A DNA stretch of 64,000 nucleotides, taken from positions 10,754,190-10,818,189 of the forward strand of contig NW_020653726.1 in assembly GCF_003589595.1 (NCBI RefSeq), in the 5' to 3' direction. A model generated the notes under the pieces. That model was given only the letters and a program-made list of their open reading frames with translations, was not told the DNA's origin and did no database searches. Below, one piece after another: positions 1 to 11,847 of this stretch (the first letter of the stretch is position 1; the number at the start of each line of letters is the position of its first letter). The position numbers and the translations under genes are program-made. The stretch is from Hyposmocoma kahamanoa. Taxonomy: Eukaryota; Arthropoda; Insecta; Lepidoptera; Cosmopterigidae.

Positions 1-372
1 ATACTTGTTTACAAGGACATGGATAATCTGAGTGTTCGAGGGATTTTTATTTTGCGCGTTGTTACAAAGTTGCACGCGGAGGTGTTAAGATTTCCTGAAT
101 ATGCCGCAATGCTGCAAAGACGTAGGTTTAGAATCCCTGTACCCTTAACGAAATCGGCTTTTGCCCAGAATTTTAGCTCATTTCTCCATCCTTTTATTTA
201 CAATAAAATAAGTATCGAATTTCCTTTGAAAAATTACTCAATCAGAGAACTAAACTTAAAAGTGAAAAATTGGCTCAAATCACTTTGTTATGAGAATGTT
301 GAACAAATTCTAAAAGTAGACAAATAGATAAACACACACATACACACACACACGCGCGCGCACGCACGCACG

Positions 373-429
<57 letters not shown>

Positions 430-1155
430 GCACGCAGTGCTTTGTAATTAACATTATTTAATTTCCCATTGTTTCATAAGTAATTCATTGGTTTTTAGAA
501 ATTTTCTCGTCTCTACTAACTTTTCGCATATAATATATATTGTATACTTCGTTTCAATCCAATTTGAACAAAGTGTAAACAAACAAATCACTGACCATAG
601 AGGGTCTAGTGATGGCCACTTGTAATGCCAACTACATATCGATTAATTAATTGAATGAAAGGATTTGTTAAATTGAGTCTTCTAGCCATATTTAAGATTT
701 CCGAAATCTTAATTTATTATTAATAAGCAACTATAGACAGGTCATGGATGTATAGATGAAAATAACATCACTTTTGGACTACCGTTTTTCACATACAATT
801 TTGCGATGCTGTTCGGATGAATGTTGTTGGAGACAATGGTGAGATATCAAGTCGATGTCTTCGAAATATACGTGAATGTGTTGCTTGTTCGATATATTGA
901 GTGATCAAACACTCTTGTTTGCTGTTTGTTCGGAATGGATTGGAACAGACTTTACATTCTTTCCAGAATTGGTTACCTACGAGACAGGCTTTGCCTAGTG
1001 TAGGAGCCAGTGTAACCGGTTTAGATAAAGTTTAAAAGTACATGTCTTAAACATACGTATTCCATAAGATGTAATATGTTCCTGTGCCTGTTATCGGTAA
1101 CTGAACTGTATTTATTTTTATGTACAAATAAATAAATTACTATTACTATTACTAG
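1..1155 (+). mobile_element. 3' end of a non-LTR retrotransposon
   Basis: The frame open from base 1 to 327 reads as the last ~108 residues of a LINE reverse-transcriptase ORF. Its C-terminus is rich in basic and aromatic residues and ends with a motif like [15 protein letters not shown], as in many insect LINEs, then a stop at 325-327. A non-coding 3' region follows, holding a CA microsatellite (331-437) and ending in an ATTACT-type short-repeat tail near 1130-1155 instead of poly(A). The 5' part lies outside the window. It sits 3' of the visible PCMT exons, so it may be an insertion in that gene's last intron. Confidence 0.75.
331..437. repeat. (CA)n / (CG,CA)n microsatellite
   Basis: About 107 bases of almost pure CA dinucleotides with short CG and GCAC interruptions, lying in the 3' non-coding part of the LINE fragment. 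Confidence 0.97.
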
Positions 1156-1747
1156 ATTATCAGTTTCCATAGTAAGAACTATTTTTAAGACTTGTTTACA
1201 CGTGCATACACAACATTACTCCAATGTTGAGATAAATTAAGATTTATGATAAGTCCAAATTAGAACCAGATTCACGTTAGTAAGCACTAAAATTGACACT
1301 TACAAAGTCATTAGATACTGTTCAGGTCTTTTGAGTTTATATATTTTTGTCATCTTTATAAGCGGAGAGTTATAAAATCAATTTCCATCTTATATGTGAT
1401 GTCGAAACAACTATTGTAATTTTCGTTCATAATTTGTCTCAACATAGGAAAAATCGTGGCAAGTGTAAATAATTGACTTACATAAAACATCAAAATGTAT
1501 GTTTTGTGATATTTATTTATTTTATTACAAACAATCAACTTTGTTCCAACTTATCTCTAAAGGTTTATCACTGAAAATACAACTATTTCATAATCAACTT
1601 TTCAACAGTTCATAAATTCAATATTTGAGTTCAAAATGGGCATTGTTCTTTTGTACTATAAAAAAATGCGAGTTTTTGTCAATTTTCATCTTAGCTTATT
1701 ATCATTTCCAATTAAAATTAACAAAACATGTTGATAACATTACTCAC

Positions 1748-4700
1748 AGCCTGAGGCAAATCTGGTGCTGCCGCTCCTACATGAATTGCATTGTAAGGTG
1801 CTTCTTCAGGATATCCTTGCCGGCCATCACCAACTGAAATAATAAAATTTAACTTAATTATGAAGTTAATGTTACAGTCCCCAGCAAATTAACACTTTCC
1901 ACAAGTTATTTATTTATTTATTTAACATTTATAACGTAATAGACAAAAATCCAAATCGCTACAAACACAGAAACAAAAAACATAAAAAATGAAATAAAAT
2001 AAACATAATACATTTCACAGAACTGAACTTACAGGCATCATTTGTTCAAACACTTTCCTAAACCAAACAGATCAGAATATGGTGCCGCCTCGAGAACAGT
2101 GTGATGACGTTCAGCACCGGTTTCAGTGTAAATTGTTAGTTTTTTGGCACACAAATTATTTGAATTCTCGCCTAAATATAGACATGAATAATAGAAATGA
2201 TGATAAATCATGTAAAAATATTTTTTTTTAAATATTCTGTTCAATATTCTGGCTAATTATATCTAGTAAAGTTTTGCAAAATTGTCTCAAGTCGTATGCA
2301 CCACGCCAGGGCAGTGACCCCGCCACCCGCTTCACCGAGCTATACGTTATCTTTCTTGATCTCTTATTTACCTATTTTTTAAATTATGTTTATGGGCTAG
2401 TACCGTTATAACTTCCTATTTATTTACATTAATTAAAAAAGTTGACTAAAAAAGTTTTTGGTAACTTAGATTTGGTACTTCCCAACTTTAGGTTACATGA
2501 AAGTATTGCTAGAAGTACCTAGCTCCACAGCTGGTGGCTGGCTCCGTACCGGTGCCAACTATGCAGAGCATCGCACGTGAGTTTCGTTTCAACATTAGAC
2601 TCCACAACTTTGAAAGCAGAAACTTCGACTCATGTCCTCCGTGTAAACTAAACGTTTCACATCATGCCATAAGGAATCGACACGCACTTGTACTTGTACT
2701 TGGATTACCATGCAGGTTCTGGTGAACTTGGTAGTGGTTCTTTTTACACTACTAACTCTTGTTTATATACCAAACCACGTGTCATTTTTTGACAGACTAG
2801 AATATAATGTATGTGGGATGTCAGCGTGACGTAGACGCAGTACGGGAAGCAAGGTCGACTCATCTACCAATCGCGTACTCTATACGACACTCCCCCGCCG
2901 TAGTTACCCGCACCCTACCACCAAATTGATCTAAAATGCATTTGTTTCTGCACATTTAAGGTCATTGTTCAAAATGTTTCCAAAAGCCGTGCAAGTTAAT
3001 GACCTTTGGATCAAATTTGTTTACCGCAATTAAAAAAAAAATAGGAATTCACGAAATTTATTTTTTAGTGATTTGGGTTCAGTTTCGGATATAAAATGAC
3101 CTCTGTAAATATGGCGAGAATGCACATCAACACATTGTATAATATCAAGTGACAGGACGAACAAGTTGTGCGCCTGATGGTAAGCTACACTCCTGTCCAT
3201 AACAGTTGCAGACCCACTCAGCTCTTTAAATCGCAAAGATCTTAGGCGCACTGCCACTGCGCCCGTCACTCTGAGTTGACAAGTCCCATATGCCTGTAAT
3301 TTCACCAGCACCCTAACCCTTCGAAACCAGAACATACTAATGCTAACATTACAGCTTAGCGGCAGAAATAGATAAGGTGGCAGCACTTCCCTAGACGAAC
3401 TCTTTCACAAGGAGCTCTAATGAATGTCCATTAGGATGGCTGGACCAAATGATATACAAATCTAACTGCTCATTATTTACTACCCACTTTTTACAGTTTA
3501 GTACCTTTATTGACATATTTTATACTTTAGCACTAAAGGAAATATTGAAGAAATAAAGTTGCCAGCCATTCTGACGTCAGGTTGGCTGAACACTAAGTTT
3601 TTCATGGTTCTAGCAGTATATAATTTACTTTTTTTATATACCTATTTACTACCTAACTTCTATCTAAACATACTTTTTTTTCACTATTTATCTTCTAAAG
3701 AGACAGTTTATCTTCTCCATGTATGTAATATGACAACAATGGTTTCTGGATTATCTTTGCAAGCAATATTTTATAACAATTATTATATTAATTACTAATT
3801 GAATTCACTATTACAAATGTAAATTCCATTTGTAGGTATTAAGGAATGCGAAAGAATTATAATCAATCAATTAATAATCGTTTAGTTGTTATTTACTATG
3901 AAAATAAGAAAAAAAATAGAAGTACTGCTAATATTTTAAACAATCTGGAGGCAGTAGAGCTAATGATATATTTGACATTTTAATTACCAAAAGACGACAT
4001 TCTTTTTTGGCATATTCTAAGCGCCTAAATAAGTATTATGAGCAATTACACGGAGCAGATAAACTGTCTTTTGCAACGGTGTTTTATTTTTTAAAAATAA
4101 GTTTTTATACCAATTTCCTAAAATAGTGAATAAAAAGTATTTTTAGGTGGAAATCAAGTAGTAAATAGTTATATAAAAAAAACTTAATTTTATACTGCTT
4201 GAACCATGAAAAATGTAAAGTGGTCAGCCAATCTGTCATCAGAACGGCTGGCCACTTCATTTCTTTAATATTTCCGTTAGCGCTAGGGTACAAAATATGT
4301 CAATAAAGGTACTAAATAGAAGAAAATGGGTAGTAAATAATGAGCACAGCTTGATTTGTATGGGTCGTATTCTAGAACTCTACTCAATGCTCAAGTCAGG
4401 ATTTGAGCAGACTTGAGAATGATTTCAAGCAATGGAAATACGACCCTAATGGCAAGGACTTGAGTATGATTTCTAGTGCTTTGAATCATACTTAAGTCCT
4501 GACTTGAGTATTGAGTACAGTTCTAGAATACGACCCTAAATCTCGTTTGGTACAGCCATCCTGACGGACACCTCTACTGACACTAAACATTTTTTAAAGA
4601 TTCAAATAACAAAATAAAACTGCTGCATGCTGTTACACTTGATGTGCTACTGGCAGTAAAATTGTAATATATCATTAAATTGTAATATAATGTATCATAA

Positions 4701-5513
4701 AAATTTTGTTTCTTGTACACATTTAATAGCAATTTTTGTAAGATTGGTATTGCTATATGATCCTTACCAATAAGTTTTATCCTCTCAGAGATGAGCAGTT
4801 GTGGATTGTCATTCTGAATGTTCCTTGTAGCCATTGTTACCAGTTCAGGTATGTGTTCTATCCCCACCACCCGTCCTGCTTCCCCCACCATGAAAGCCAT
4901 GCATGCTGTCAAATATCCTGAACCAGATCCAACATCTAGTGCTTTTTCACCAGGTATTAGCTGGTCCTTTAAACATTCTAATGCATGAGCATGCTGAAAA
5001 TTTAGAAAAATCTAAATCAAATCATTGCATAAAAGGTGAATTGATATTGTTTTACATATTCAAGCCGTAACAGTTGGAAATTTTTAGAATGTATTTGATT
5101 GCCAGTTTGTTCTCTGGTTTAACATTACATAGTATGTAAAAAGAACATTGTTGGGAAGCTTACAGTTTTTCGCTTCAATACAAACCATGTGTGGAGCACT
5201 GATAGTAGCTGAATATCCAATAGGCTGTGGAGAGTCATGGTACGGTGAGTGCGGAGAGTAATGCCTGCGATCAACGGCGTTCATCGCGGAGGCGACAGAG
5301 TCCGATTTTATTATACCGTTAACTGGAAATAATGATAGAATGTGTATTTTAAGTCAGCTTATAGTGATAGTGAAAAATAGAATGTTTCGTTTCAAATAGG
5401 CGTAATCGCAAAGTTTGTGACAGAAAAATAAACTTTTATCTATAACATCGCGCCTTACCCCTTAGGTTTCTAATCAAATCTGCGTTGTTCTTTCCGTGAC
5501 TTCGCCAAGCCAT
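1748..5513 (-). CDS. Pcmt: Protein-L-isoaspartate(D-aspartate) O-methyltransferase, partial (last exon missing)
   Basis: This cytosolic enzyme uses S-adenosylmethionine to methylate isoaspartyl residues and so start repair of aged proteins. Four minus-strand exons join in phase: 5459-5513 (start ATG 5513-5511, [18 protein letters not shown]), 5186-5322 (contains SAPHM), 4768-4993 and 1748-1833. Exon 3 carries SAM-binding motif I ([12 protein letters not shown]) and [10 protein letters not shown]. Exon 4 carries [20 protein letters not shown] and PDLP, typical of the family. Splice sites are canonical except a GTTTGT donor after exon 2. The visible part is 177 residues, against about 225 for the family. 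The final ~50 residues (normally a LKPGGR-type motif and a PVG segment) are not found between 1 and 1747, so they lie beyond the left edge or are lost. Intron 3 is swollen by a 1.1-kb inverted-repeat element. Identification is secure; intactness is not. Confidence 0.9.
2037..2173 (-). other. Possible alternative terminal exon inside PCMT intron 3
   Basis: A minus-strand stretch follows an ATATTTAG acceptor near 2173. Spliced to PCMT exon 3 (which ends after one base of a codon), it gives an in-frame tail of 44 residues starting [15 protein letters not shown] and ending FGLGKCLNK, then TGA. The composition looks coding, with few rare residues. Using it would skip methyltransferase motif II in exon 4 and make a truncated protein. 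A strong GTAAGT lies just after the stop. I do not recognise the tail. It could equally be a chance open frame or an old exon of another gene. Confidence 0.3.
3110..3400 (-). repeat. Dispersed repeat, copy 1 (of the 20.36-kb repeat family)
   Basis: On the minus strand it aligns base by base, with scattered changes, to 20355-20600. Shared blocks include GGTGCTGGTGAAATTACAGG and CAGGCGCA. A shorter piece is at 23943-24045. The distal end resembles the 3' end of a common lepidopteran retroposon. The open frames in it are not conserved between copies. Confidence 0.7.
3425..4569. mobile_element. DNA transposon remnant with ~260-bp terminal inverted repeats
   Basis: Left arm 3425-3720 and right arm 4085-4569 are inverted copies of each other. 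The outer ends read GGATGGCTGGACCAAA on the left and, inverted, GGATGGCTGTACCAAA on the right. Both arms then carry GCTCATTATTTACTACCCA and a long matching stretch. The right arm is interrupted by a 175-bp palindromic MITE (4362-4536), which explains its greater length. The middle (3830-4080) has no recognisable coding capacity. It lies in PCMT intron 3. The superfamily cannot be assigned. Confidence 0.75.
4362..4536. mobile_element. Palindromic MITE, GGGTCGTATTC family, copy 1
   Basis: 175 bp. It begins GGGTCGTATTCTAGAACT and ends with the inverted equivalent AGTTCTAGAATACGACCC. Inner blocks CTCAAGTC and GACTTGAG make almost the whole unit self-complementary. It is inserted in the right arm of the transposon at 3425-4569; the left arm at the matching place is uninterrupted. 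Confidence 0.9.
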
Positions 5514-5724
5514 TATCGTTAATAATAAGCCACAGTAAGCTAAATTTTGATTGAGCCCTATTTTGAATTTGTTAATGCAAATAATACCGTCGCAAAAGAA
5601 AATATTTTTACAATTTTTTTCAGAAATTTCATAAAAACAGACGTCATTGACATGACAAGACCACAGTATATAAAGTTCATTTTTTTTTTAAATTTATTAA
5701 GGCTTTGGCAAAGCCATCAGCCTA

Positions 5725-6000
5725 AACATGACGTTTAGTTATGTTTGTGTAAATATGGCAGCCACAAAGAGGATAGGCAATTTGAGGCGGCGGCGGCGTG
5801 CTTGGATTGACTCGGGATTCCTTAGAACGGGCCGATACGGGTATTTTAGTTCGAGATTCGTATAATTTCGCGTTTTAATCTTCGATTAAGGCACAATAGC
5901 ACTATCCTATTCCACTTTAAACTAGATTTCACAAAATAATTGAAAGTCAAAATAAAAACGACACTTTTCCCTCCAAAAGGTCCTGAACGAATCTTATAAA
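5725..6000 (+). repeat. Dispersed repeat with short Arg-rich frame, uninterrupted copy
   Basis: Matches, inverted, 24830-24910 joined to 25341-25530. Shared blocks include ATGGCNGCCACAAAGAGGAT, TCGCGTTTTAATCTTCGATT, TATTCCACTTTAAACTAG and CACTTTTCCCTCCAAAAGG. This copy lacks the LINE fragment that interrupts the other copy, so it serves as the empty site. A short frame starting MAATKRIGNLRR is present in both copies but soon diverges. It lies between the PCMT and MEA1 starts. Confidence 0.8.
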
Positions 6001-6110
6001 GATCACTTCAGATTATGACAGCAAATACTACACCAGTACTTTCCTTTACTATAAACGTAATATTATGATTTATCATAGAGCATTGGAAAACTACGCAATA
6101 GGAAGCTTTT

Positions 6111-6270
6111 GGGTCGTATTCCAGAACTCTACTCAATGCTCAAGTCAGGATCTGAGTATGATTTCAAGCGCTGGAAATACGATCTTAATGGACTTGAGTA
6201 TGATTTCGAGTGCTTTAAACCATACTCAAATTCTGACTTGAGCACTCCATAGTGTTCTAGAATACGATCC
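6111..6270. mobile_element. Palindromic MITE, GGGTCGTATTC family, copy 2
   Basis: About 160 bp beginning GGGTCGTATTCCAGAACTC and ending TTCTAGAATACGATCC, with the same inverted inner blocks as copy 1. A second partial left end (GGGTCGTATTCCAGAATTC) follows directly at 6274, so the site carries 1.2 copies. It lies upstream of MEA1. Confidence 0.85.
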
Positions 6271-6713
6271 TTAGGGTCGTATTCCAGAATTCTAGATAGA
6301 CAAAAAAATTATAAAACGTTCATTATCCTGCATTGCAGTCCGCCAAGCCGTCGTTCGCCGCGTAATGCAGAATTATAAATATATCCGCAGCGTGCAAGCC
6401 ACTCTGCAATGCGTCCCGCATGCAGCAACTCCACGACATCCAAGTAGTGAATAGGCCGTTTAACTCATATTAAATAATTACGAATCCGGAGACTTGAATC
6501 GCTGAAGTATATTTTTTACGCTTGCAATACTAAATCTTTCATTGTTTCCGTCCGGAAAAAAAGGAAGGAATGATTACTTTGATCAATCCAAATTACGCAA
6601 ATTCAGGTTTCGTATGGTAGTCATCGCACTGAAAGTTGAAATGTAATAAGTTAGAACGGAACGTAACGTTTTCGTTTTGATGGTACTTTTGTATTCCTGA
6701 AATTTATTAAAAC

Positions 6714-8962
6714 ATGGTTTGCGACGGACCCGACCCTCCAGACAATACTCCTCACGAGTTAAACTCACCACCACGCCATGACTTGCTGATGCAGGGTGCT
6801 CAGGCTGAAGATAGTGATGAAGAACAAAACGAAGTGTTTGATTACCAGCCATTGCCTCAGGGGCCTGAAGCTACTCACTCTGATCATGAACTTAGTGATA
6901 ACGATTCAGAGGTAACCGATACAGCTCATTTCCTGTTACTAAAAGTGCCTACTACATAGCGAGGTCATTTAGTTCTGCCTCAACGTTACTTCTTAGTCGA
7001 TTTCAGTCGATATTTACCTTGGATTCAGCTGTAGCATACCTACCTGTTGTAATTACTCAAGTTTTTATAACCCTTTTTTATGTTGCTTTCCTCTCATCTG
7101 TTTACTTTATTATAGGTACTTGAAAAATAAACAATATTGTTTCACAGGACAACGACAATAGTCAACCTCAGAACCGTGACATGCCAACAATAGAACCAAT
7201 GGAAAGAGTTTTAACTAGAGAGGTGTGGAATTCCCCAAGGCCTATAGACCCCATTCAGATGGACAGTGAAAGAGCACAACAGGTATTACTATAGAATTTA
7301 AGAATTACACCTATATCATTTAATTTTTCAGTTTATTTATCATTATTAATTGTTTTATTTAGAATGCCTACGAATTAATTTCCTAATATTCAGGTCCATA
7401 CTTAGGCATTGGTATAATTTTACATAAAGGTATCTTTATCATTTTGTTTATAAATTGTACATAAATAATCATGTTATACAGTGTGCAAATTTGAGATGGG
7501 GCAGCAAGGCCAGCTACCTTAATCATTGTAGTTACAGAAAAACGGTTCTATAAATAAGACTATCCATGAATTTTGAAAATATTTTGATTGGCTTTCACAG
7601 ATTTTGAAGAAATGGTACAGTCAACAAGATAAAAGGCAATTTTTATAAAACATTTTTTTATGCCATTCAATCCGGTCTCTGGTAAGGGTCAAGTCTCTAT
7701 GGGACCAACTGAGGTAAGAGTACTTGAAATGGCAGAAATCGCAAAAAATCTTTTACCACACATTTTAAATGTAAAGTTTTTGTTTGAAACGAAATTGGCC
7801 ACTACTCTACAAATTAGACTTCAGTAAAACCAAATTATAATCATATCACTATTTATTAAATTTGGAACAGCTTTATTTTGTTTTCTTAATAGAGAATTGT
7901 CACTTTTATGACAATTTTTAATGAAAATGTTCTCAAGTGTGGAAACAAATTAATTGGAACACAAGGTCCTATCAAATGGCCACTGCGCAGTCCTGATCTG
8001 ACGCACCTTGATTTTTTGTTTGGGGTTATGTAAAAAATTAAACTTATAAAAAAAATACAACAGTGTTCAAGAATTGAAAGACGCACTTGCAGCAATTTTC
8101 AATATAATCCATCTGAGTAGAATTTCAGCCGCTACTTGCTCTTTGCGCAAGAGAGTGAATCAATGCATCCGCCAAGGCGTCAATCAATTTGAGCACGTCC
8201 TATCATAGACTTATGTTATTTTGCTTTTTGTTATTGTTTTTATTTTGAAATACATAATATGTTGTCAATTTGTTAGTTTTCTTATTGTTCGTTTCCTTCA
8301 CTACCTAGAATAACTGATTACTAAATAGGTCCCTACAAAATGTATGATAAAAAGTTTTTTGCGATTTCTGACATTTAGAGTACTCTTACCTCATGAGTTG
8401 GTCCCATAGAGACTATTCGTCCTTACCTAAAAAAAAAGTTTTGTAAACATTGTCTTTTATCTTGCTGTCTGTACCATTTTTTCAAAATTTGTGAATGCCA
8501 ATCAAAATATCTTCAAAATTCATGGATAGTCTTCTAGAACCGTTTTCCTGTAACTACAATGACTAAGGTAGCTGGCCTTGCTGCCCCATCTCAAATTTAC
8601 ACCCTGTTAAGTGTAAGTTAGCCATTATTTTAGTGGCATATTTGAAACTAGGCTTAAATCACAGTAAGCACACAAAATAGGATATAAATAGGTATGTACT
8701 ATTACTTATAAACAATCTAGTAAAGTGTAGTAGTGTATTGTGTAGTGAATTAATATATTATTGACTTATCAATCGCCTAATATATTTTTTTGACTATACA
8801 TACCACTTATAAATGGACATTGTTTTGTTGCAGGTAATGTCTGCAATGGCCAATTTTGCATTACCACAGACATCAATACCAGATTGGGCTCAAAGCATAT
8901 CTGAGGCCCAGTGGAAGCAAACACTCAAGGATAGAATAGAAAAGATAAAGGAAAATAGATGA
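6714..8962 (+). CDS. Mea1: MEA1 (male-enhanced antigen 1) homologue, complete
   Basis: A small acidic conserved protein of unknown biochemical role; the mammalian gene is expressed strongly in testis. Three exons join in phase 0: 6714-6911, 7148-7282 and 8834-8962, giving 153 residues. Exon 1 has an acidic Asp/Glu-rich N-terminus and the family-like YQPLPQ motif. Exon 2 ends with a segment containing MDSERAQQ. Exon 3 carries the conserved C-terminal helix VMSAMANFALPQ and the tryptophan block IPDWAQSISEAQW. Donors GTAACC and GTATTA and acceptors ACAG and GCAG fit. An AATAAA at 9075-9080 is a likely poly(A) signal. Intron 2 holds a mariner-like element. The family assignment rests on the C-terminal motif pattern from memory, but the fit is good. 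It is divergent to PCMT. Confidence 0.87.
7479..8606 (+). mobile_element. Degenerate mariner-like element with long inverted repeats
   Basis: 1128 bp inside MEA1 intron 2. The termini are CAGTGTGCAAATTTGAGATG at the left and, inverted, CAGGGTGTAAATTTGAGATG at the right. The inverted repeats run about 270 bp each (7479-7760 and 8338-8606). Between them, plus-strand fragments read as the C-terminal part of a mariner/IS630-type DDE transposase: WPLRSPDLTHLDFLFG near 7975-8025 and RKRVNQCIRQGVNQFEHVL near 8145-8210. Frameshifts and missing N-terminal domains make it non-autonomous. The flanking TA duplication is not clear. Confidence 0.8.
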
Positions 8963-9704
8963 ACTAGCATTTGTATAGGTAGGTTTAAGACTAATATTTT
9001 AATTATTTTGCATTCCTATTATTAAAAATGATACCTACATTATATCTTACTTTATAATATAATTTATGATGAATAATAAAGTTTATATTCATATCATAGC
9101 TAAAGTTTATTTTTCTTGTAGTAAGTACTATTTGATAAATAGAATATCATGGAATCATCTATTTCATATTATGAATATCATATTATATTTAATAATAAAA
9201 AAATATATATTACTGCATAATATTAAAATTGACATGTAATTAGGGGTGATATGTTCATCACTAATATACACAATAATAGTTAGCATAATAGTATAAGTAA
9301 AAAATATAAATAAAGTACAATGTTGTAGCTCGTAACACTTTTCTGGTTTGAATGTATCAAGCATTGTCATTAATTATAATGAAATGTTTGTCATCATTTT
9401 ACGATAATTTTATTAAATATAGCTTAAACATTAAGTACAGGTATGCGTGGCAGCATATCAAGCTAAACATAGATGTATATTGTTCCATTGCTCTTGAGGC
9501 GGTATTCGAACAAAAATGTGTAGTTTGATGTGCTGTTGATTGTACAAAAATAATAATTATGTGCCAGACAACCGTACCAACCATCTGTTCTCAAACTAAA
9601 AAACTGCTGTACTATGAAAACCAAATGAACTCTGTGAGCTAAAAAAACATCGCAACTATATGTCTATAAATTTAACATCACAAACAGTGAATGCAAACAC
9701 ACTC

Positions 9705-9863
9705 AGGCGCCGCGCTAAAACGTGAGTCTTGTGTCGGATACAAGCAACCGGCAACTAGAAGCGAATATTCTATTTTCATACAATTAATATGATATCGACA
9801 CAGTCGCCGGTTGCCGCAACCGGCGACACACAAGACACCAGTTTTTTGTGTTACGCGGCGCCT
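9705..9863. mobile_element. Short palindromic MITE with AGGCGCCGCG ends
   Basis: Left end AGGCGCCGCGCTAAAACGTG; right end, inverted, AGGCGCCGCGTAACACAAAA. Inside are inverted blocks GTCTTGTGTCG and CCGGTTGC/GCAACCGG. About 159 bp, GC-rich at the ends in an AT-rich setting, lying between MEA1 and the serpin. Confidence 0.75.
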
Positions 9864-10446
9864 AATAAAAACACATTAGTAACCATTCACACAAATCATA
9901 TCTTTTTAATGCGTGCCTTAATCCAGCGTGACCATCTGGTCTAGTTTTTGAAATTTGACTAGTCAGATAAAAAGTCGCCATTTAGTCGGTTCTAGTCGCA
10001 AAAAACTAAATTTAATCGATCCGCCATTCAAAACTTATAATTGTACTGGCACCATTTCTCAATCCCAAGAACCACAACACCTAGCTTAGATCTGTTTACA
10101 CTAAAAAAGTTGTGATTTAGTCCGTTCTAGTCTAGTGGTAAAAAAAATAGATTTAGTCGTTACGTCGTTTTGAAGTTATTAAGGTGTTTTACTGTCCACG
10201 CTGGAATAAGCTTATTCCGGCGGCACCATTTGTTAATCTCGAGAACAACAGCTCCTAGCTTGGAGCTGATTGCACCCAGAAAGTCGTTAATTTTAGAATT
10301 AGGCGCTCCTTTGTGTAAAAATATATCCGTAGTTATTCGTTAAATATGCATGTATTTTTTGAGTTCAGAGCACTTGTACCTTTCGATTCATAAAAATCCC
10401 CGATAATTAAAATTATGTCTAGAAATAATAATACGCATTCACTCAA

Positions 10447-10625
10447 CTTAGCCCCACACTAGGAAAACCCTGTGTCGCGGGTGCTATGGACACACACATA
10501 GACACCACAAATTACACCCAGACTCACGAGAAAAATAAATGTAGGCCATACAAATATTTCTCCCAGCACGGGAATCAAGTCTGGGACCTCTGCGTGGTAC
10601 GGTAAGCGTTCGGCCACAGAGGAGT
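10447..10625 (-). mobile_element. tRNA-derived SINE, family A, near full length
   Basis: On the minus strand a tRNA-like head (TGTGGCCGAACGCTTACC as box-A-like, GACTTGATTCCC as box-B-like) is followed by a body ending ACACAGGGTTTTCCTAGTGT. A TATTATTATT tail follows just beyond 10447. A 5'-truncated sister copy is at 12592-12733. Confidence 0.75.
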
Positions 10626-10889
10626 TATTTTTGCCGTTAGTGCAATAAAAAAATGCTAGAGAGATGTCCTTTTGATATGTTATGTAACGGGACAGATTGA
10701 AGCCAATGGTGCAATAAAAACAAAAGGACATAACTCGCCGATAAATCCTAATGCCATTAAGGAAAAGTAACTATATTTTTTTGCTAAATTGCTTCTATTG
10801 AAAACTTTAAAAAAATTATTAAAACCTGAATGCTAAGTTAAAGAATGCTATATATTATGCTAAATTTGAACATGAGCTCCGAGACTTAG

Positions 10890-11165
10890 GGAACTTACTT
10901 CTAGAACTCTAGTTAATGCTCAAGTTAGGATTTGAGTATGGTTTAAAGCACTCGAAATCATACTCAAGTCCCTGCCATTAGGGTCGTATTTCCAGTGCTT
11001 GTGTTTCCATTGCACTCCTGACTTGAGCAGACTTCAGTATGATTTCAAGCACTGGAAATACGACCCTAATGGCAAGGGCTTGAGTTCTGGAATACGACTC
11101 TGAGGGTCGTATTCTAGAACTCTAGTCAATGCTCAAGTCAGGACTTGAGAATGATTTCTAGAAAT
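10890..11165. mobile_element. Rearranged palindromic MITE, GGGTCGTATTC family, copy 3
   Basis: At least three partial inverted blocks of the 175-bp MITE family are joined: a left-end-like piece at 10897-10985, an inner GGGTCGTATTTCCAG block and its inverted mate up to about 11075, and a fresh left end at 11104 on. It looks like tandem or nested insertion rather than a single copy. Confidence 0.7.
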
Positions 11166-11847
11166 GCATGAAATTGGTTGTAACTTGTAAACAAAGGAGC
11201 GACTAATTCTTAAATTTCGCCATTAGAACCGATTTTTTTCTGGGTGCAATCAGATCTAAGCTTGGAGATTCTCGAGATTCAAAAATGGTGCCGCCAAAAT
11301 AAACTTATTCCAGTGTGGACTGTAAAACAACTTAATAACTTCAAAACGGCGTAACTAGTAAATCTAGTTTTTACCCATTGACTTACAAATAAATGGACGA
11401 CGGGTCTAATACAAAAACCACGAAAAAAGTCCCAAGTCAAACTATTTAAACGTACATGTAAAAGAATATGAAAAAGCTAAAACGTTGAATTTAAATTGTA
11501 ATGTCATTGCAGTACTGCCTAATTTCGCTTGCAACAATTGAAAGGCGCAAAAAAACACCATATTCAGCTTCTACTGGAAACTTATCAAAATGCATATGCA
11601 GCTTCTAGTGAAAACTACTTGAACACAGGTATAATGGAGTAGCCTTTATTATTTATAAATAAATATACGTAAATGTTGAATTTTATACAATGCCATTTAT
11701 TACGAGCTAGGGTGTCTGACATTTTTTTCTTGAGTTCCCAGAATTCTCGTACCCGATTTCTCGAGTTATTCGAGAATTTTTTAAAAAACCGTAAAAAATC
11801 AGCTCAATCAACTATAAAACTAAATGTGAACTTTTCGAAAGTTGTTT

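Noticed and set aside
3030..3386. 118-residue minus-strand open frame
   Set aside because: It falls in the dispersed repeat also present at 20355-20600, where the frame is not kept.
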